From Trochalopteron elliotii (Eukaryota > Chordata > Aves > Passeriformes > Leiothrichidae): DNA of 64,000 bases. The stretch spans positions 796,161-860,160 of the forward strand of contig JANPWX010020040.1 of assembly GCA_024734555.1 (NCBI GenBank), given 5' to 3'. The notes under the pieces are model-generated. The model saw nothing but the letters and a program-made list of their open reading frames with translations, was not told the origin of the DNA and made no database searches. Of this stretch, positions 60,001 through 64,000 are shown in pieces. Numbering within the stretch: position 1 is the stretch's first letter; every line of letters begins with the position of its first letter. A program made the translations under genes and the position numbers.

Positions 60001-63000
60001 ATAGCCTGTAACATTAATATTACAGAATAAAATTTGTTTTTGATGGATTGATAGGCACATTTTCTTAAGGCCAAGCAATAATGAATACAACCTTTTTTCC
60101 AGATAGTCTATCTTTCCCCTCTCCCTGCACAGAGGATGTAGAGAATATATCACTTACCCGTGTATAGAAACATCTGTTATTAGACACCAAGAGCTTTCAC
60201 TAGGATGCATGTCCTCCCCCATATACCCAATTGAAACAGCAAGGAGAAATCAGAATACAGGAAAATGCTGTTGTTTGCTCTGTTTCAGCTTCAGAAAGCC
60301 AGTCAATCAAGAAAGTTTGGCTGATGTCATGGTGGCTAATAATTCCTAGGGGATTTTACTCTGCCCTAACTACAGAGTCCCTAAGCAGGCTGAGCTTAAA
60401 AGCAAATCCATGTACACCCTGACTTCAACACGTAGTTTTACATCATGTCGCACTTGCTTTCCTTCTGAATCAGCAATGACTAGTAAGTGCTTCCGTAGTA
60501 ATTCTGATCTAACACATGGACAGAATAAGAATAATAATTTAGCTATTGTACCAACGTTTGGTAATTCTTTGCAGGGAGGAAGCATGGGCCCATATTTCTG
60601 GGGCATGTCTAAATTCCTATGTCTCTGAAAGATGCTTCCAAGATCACTGAGTATGCACTGAAGTTGTATTTCAAATGTGTGCGTGTTTCACTGTCAGACA
60701 CATTTTTATTCACTTTTGTACTTACAGAAGAGGTAATTCTAATTCCACAAATTCCCTCTTCTTCCTGTGTCATTCCCACTTCACAATGACAAAGTAAAAT
60801 CTGAGCATCCATCAGAGGGAGAAGAAACCACTGGACCCAAGTAAAAAGAACCTTTTTGCAAGGTTCCTATATATTCTACTCATATATATATATATTGTAT
60901 TCAAATATATGTACAGAGTGGATTGGTAATGTGGAGAAAACAATTCTGCTCTCTTTTGGATAAACCAAATAGGAGGAAGACATGATGTTAGGACATTTAT
61001 ATCATAAGTAGTTTTTACTCTGTCATGACACAGTTTATGCAGAATTCAGGGAAAAGTCCAACCTTTCACTGAATGTCACCTTGCAACAAACTCACAGTTC
61101 AGACTAATCATTTTCTTAAATTAAGGACTGGGAGGTGTATTCTTAGTCTGCCTCGATTAAAAACTGTGGGGGCTCTGTCCCAACTCTCTCCGACATCCTT
61201 AGTTTCATACAGCTGCTCTGACAGAGTCAAAATCAGTGGAAGAAAAAAAAAAATTGAAGGGAAAAAGCTTCTTAATGCAAAGTTAAAATCAGTGTGAGTT
61301 CAGTTAGAAATCAGAATTTTGCAAAGTCCAGAGCAACTTTGCCATCCCCTGAGATTCTTGGCAACTTTATCTAGCATCTCCCAGGATATATGCTCACAAT
61401 AACAGAGCATAATGTTGTAGTCATTGATTGCATTTTATCATTGTATTCTGAGTGCTAACTGAGGGACTGTGTTAGTGGAGGAGACAATGAAACCTGACTC
61501 ACCCAAAACATATGATTGTCTTAGAAGAGGTTAAAGATATCACCACAAAACTGTTTGTGTTATGTTATTGCTGAAAAACCCAGTTTTTGGCAAACTCTGG
61601 AGCACTGGTTTGTGTATGGAGCAGAGAAGGAACTTAGCCTTAAGTCCCAAGAGCTTAGAAACTAAAGCTTCCTTAAGACTACAAGCTAAAGCTTAATGCT
61701 GCAGTATTACGTGTTGATTCGCAATTATATCAGCATTTGCAGATTGTAATACGACTTAGGGATATGTTATTGATTTTCTTCCCTAGGCATCCAGTAATCA
61801 GCATCTCAGCTGAGGTTCCACCATCCTTCCATATGTTGTATAGCAAGTTATTGTACCTCCATAGAACCGATCCTTTCTTATTTCTTTTTAGGTTATTGCA
61901 GCCCCCAGCCTGTGCCAGGTGCTTGCCAAAGAACAAAGCTTAGGAAGTAGCTTTGAGATCTATGTAAAAACTCATTATAATGATTTTTTTTTTCCTTCTT
62001 CTTTGAATTGAACTGCACCTTTCAACTAGTGAATTCAGCAGAGTTAGCAACTTACACCAAAAATTGGTGCTTTGTTAAACTTTTTCAAGATTTCTTTTCT
62101 CCCTTGTTTTGAATAGAGGGAGATACAGTTTCATCAGTTGGTTGTTTAATGAAATTCTCTTCGTTCTTTTTTCTTTTCCTTTTCTTTTTCCTCAAGAATA
62201 AACAGATGGCTTTGTAGCTAAAAATATGATATAACACACCTCCGGTCAAAGTCTTCTGAAGCATATCTGTTCTTATTATTTTTCTCTGCAACCATAAATG
62301 TCCCAAATACTCTACAAAAATCATACCTGACTCTCACCTGGAAATGAAGAGTGGGATTTTTAGTGAATTTCTTGGTAGGCTTTTCCACTTCTATCCATTT
62401 TGACAGAAGTTTAGAAACTCAGAACTAAAAGGCCTCCTTCTCTTTATAAACTTCTTGTTTTGAGCCCTTTATGGACATAGCTTTTAGCTAAATGGCTATT
62501 TATGTTCAGAGAGTAAAATTGTAAAATTTTTGCTTTCAACCTCTTAGACCAAAAAGTTTATTGTTATTTGTTCAGGTTCTTTGCAGCTCATAATACATTT
62601 TCAGTATCACGCTTTTGTCTAGGACAACCTGGTTTCAGATGGAACAACCCCGTAGTCCCATCACACACTGAAATGCAGATAATCATCAAAATGGAGTTTC
62701 TTATGACCTTGAAAATTAACTGAAAATTAGATTATTACTATTTCTTTCTTAGCAAAAAACATATAGATAGGTGCAGAGTACATTTTAATCAAAAATTCTT
62801 AACAGCCAAGAACATTCCTACTGTTAGCCAGTTAATGTGGATGGAGTTAAAGCAATAGAGAAGTTTCTGCTTTGGAAACCCCAAGATCTCACATACCTAA
62901 ACATGCAGTCATTTATTTATTTACTGACTTACTTATTATTGTATTTCTAAAAATCTTTGCATGCACATGAATTTCATGTGATGGGAAATGTTAATCTTAT

Positions 63001-63329
63001 GTTAAAGAAAAGGGCTGGAAATATTTTAATCTAGCTTCTACTATTGGGATTTATTCTATGACCTTTAATAAATCAACTCTTGATGTGTCAGTTTCCCCAC
63101 TGGTTAGATTTTGATTAATAATGACCCTTAATATAATTTCTGTAGTTCAGAACAGCGATGAAAGTGAAGGCCCAGTCCTGGGAACTTTTACTTCATCAGG
63201 TAGCATTTACACCTGAGAATGGTTTTATAAACCACAGTAGAAACTGCTCAGCTGAGAAGTTTATATTAATAAGTATGATTTATTTAATATCTGTCAATAT
63301 TTTAAATTGTTTTCAATTATTGAGGTTTC
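51071..63329. other. long repeat-poor, gene-free stretch
   Basis: Over 12 kb I recognise no gene, RNA, CR1 or LTR. Simple repeats are minor: (TTA)n at about 55423-55441, a TA run at about 60882-60895, and T runs near 55867-55878 and 56702-56714. The longest open frames are about 120 codons and show no domain. Such repeat-poor intergenic DNA can hold conserved regulatory elements, but none can be shown from one genome. Confidence 0.45.
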
Positions 63330-63520
63330 GTGGTGGGGCTACTACCAGCTAGCAGAAATTCCCCCAGACCACAGAAACAGTTTGTGTGGGTCCGTCAGCT
63401 CAGCAGGTGTGGTTCAGGCTTGGATGAAGGAAACATGCTCTCTCTTGGGTTAATAAGGATGTTTATTCAGTGCAGCCATGTGGAAGGGGCTTTGCCAGAG
63501 CCCCTTCTCAGCATGGGGGA

Positions 63521-63574
<54 letters not shown>

Positions 63575-63583
63575 ATAGCAAAN

Positions 63584-63635
<52 letters not shown>

Positions 63636-63741
63636 CCCTTTTTCCCAGGGCCCTGGGCTGGGAAACACTGACCCAATGGGGAATGGAAGGGGAAAGGGTT
63701 ACATCAGGAGGAACCATGGCGGGGGTGGAAGGGACATAACA
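63330..63741 (-). repeat. probable LTR, minus orientation, containing a GA microsatellite
   Basis: On the - strand it begins TGTTATGTCCCTTCC at 63741. It passes through GTGTTTCCCAGCCCAGGGCC and a long TC tract, then GGGGCTCTGGCAAAGCCCC and CACTGAATAAACATCC with AATAAA (TTTATT at 63461-63466 on +). The TG start and poly(A) signal support an LTR. The inner end near 63330 is approximate and no target duplication was found. Confidence 0.5.
63524..63630. repeat. (GA)n microsatellite, interrupted, with one undetermined base
   Basis: A perfect GA tract at 63524-63572 and a second at 63584-63630 are separated by TCATAGCAAAN. The undetermined base is at 63583, so true length and phase are uncertain. 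Long glutamate-arginine or Ser-Leu open frames across it are artefacts. Confidence 0.95.
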
Positions 63742-64000
63742 AGTACAGACTTATAACAAACACAAAATACAAAATCAAAAACCTGAAACTCATGTTGCTA
63801 CAAGGTTTAACATGGCATTTAAGTGAAAATTGGTTTTTTCTTTATGAAGGTCTTCTTTTAGCCCATCATGCCATATGACAACACAGATAATTTAGCCCCC
63901 TTTTTAATGATGGAAGAACTGAGATAATTTGATGCCACTTGGCTACAGTTCAGGTATTTTTTATTTGGAGCTGGAGTGAGGAAGAACTTGTTGTGTCTAT

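Noticed and set aside
63330..63739. Glu-Arg and Ser-Leu repeat proteins across the GA tract
   Set aside because: Translations of a microsatellite that even run through an undetermined base.
1..64000. CRISPR arrays, bacterial operons, tRNA or rRNA genes
   Set aside because: No regularly spaced repeats, no ribosome-binding-site gene strings, and no B-box-type tRNA signal; CR1 and LTR content indicates a vertebrate genome.

Overview
The window looks like intergenic DNA of a bird, probably a passerine. The evidence is the number of CR1 LINE 3' ends carrying the avian terminal ATTCTGTGAT-type tail, several LTR fragments with avian-style layout, an AT-rich background, and no recognisable host exon, tRNA, rRNA or CRISPR array. 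The species call is inference. No protein-coding host gene could be supported on either strand; short open frames outside the provirus are fragmentary or lie inside repeats.

The main object is one nearly complete, env-less endogenous retrovirus on the + strand at 6842-13505. Its order is 5' LTR (6842-7455), a primer binding site matching the 3' end of a glycine tRNA (7468-7485), gag (7761-9530), an in-frame UAG, pro-RT-RNaseH-integrase (9531-12710), a polypurine tract (12871-12886) and 3' LTR (12887-13505). Gag and Pol share one reading frame and both are uninterrupted apart from the UAG. Every catalytic residue I could check is present: protease DTG, RT YIDD, RNase H D-E-D-D, and integrase HHCC and D,D-35-E. 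A stem-loop starts 9 nt after the UAG. Its loop is complementary to a site about 50 nt downstream, so a gammaretrovirus-type readthrough pseudoknot is plausible. The pol style, missing env and 5-bp target duplication point to the class III / ERV-L-like group, with moderate confidence.

The window also contains a second, empty copy of the integration target. The 252-bp block at 4479-4730 is about 98% identical to the two sequences flanking the provirus (6696-6841 and 13511-13616). It shows the uninterrupted TTTGG that became the target-site duplication. The two LTRs differ by about 14 substitutions in about 600 bp by eye, and the duplicated block by four. Insertion and duplication are therefore of broadly similar, fairly recent age.

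The rest is repeat-studded non-genic sequence. CR1 fragments on the + strand lie at about 930-1741, 18390-19625, 24850-25586, 31565-31755, 39685-39765 and 40500-41025. Those on the - strand lie at 20903-21075, 27352-27600, 32810-33010 and 47508-47590. Much older CR1-like remnants lie at 23525-23800 (+) and 50386-51070 (-). Probable solo or truncated LTRs lie at about 6135-6668, 34380-34924, 44500-44880 and 63330-63741 (all -) and 21500-21840 (+). A weak candidate for a decayed retroviral env lies near 37277-37960. A long GA microsatellite interrupted by a short unique stretch and one undetermined base (63583) sits inside the last LTR. The stretch 51071-63329 is the longest with no recognised element.
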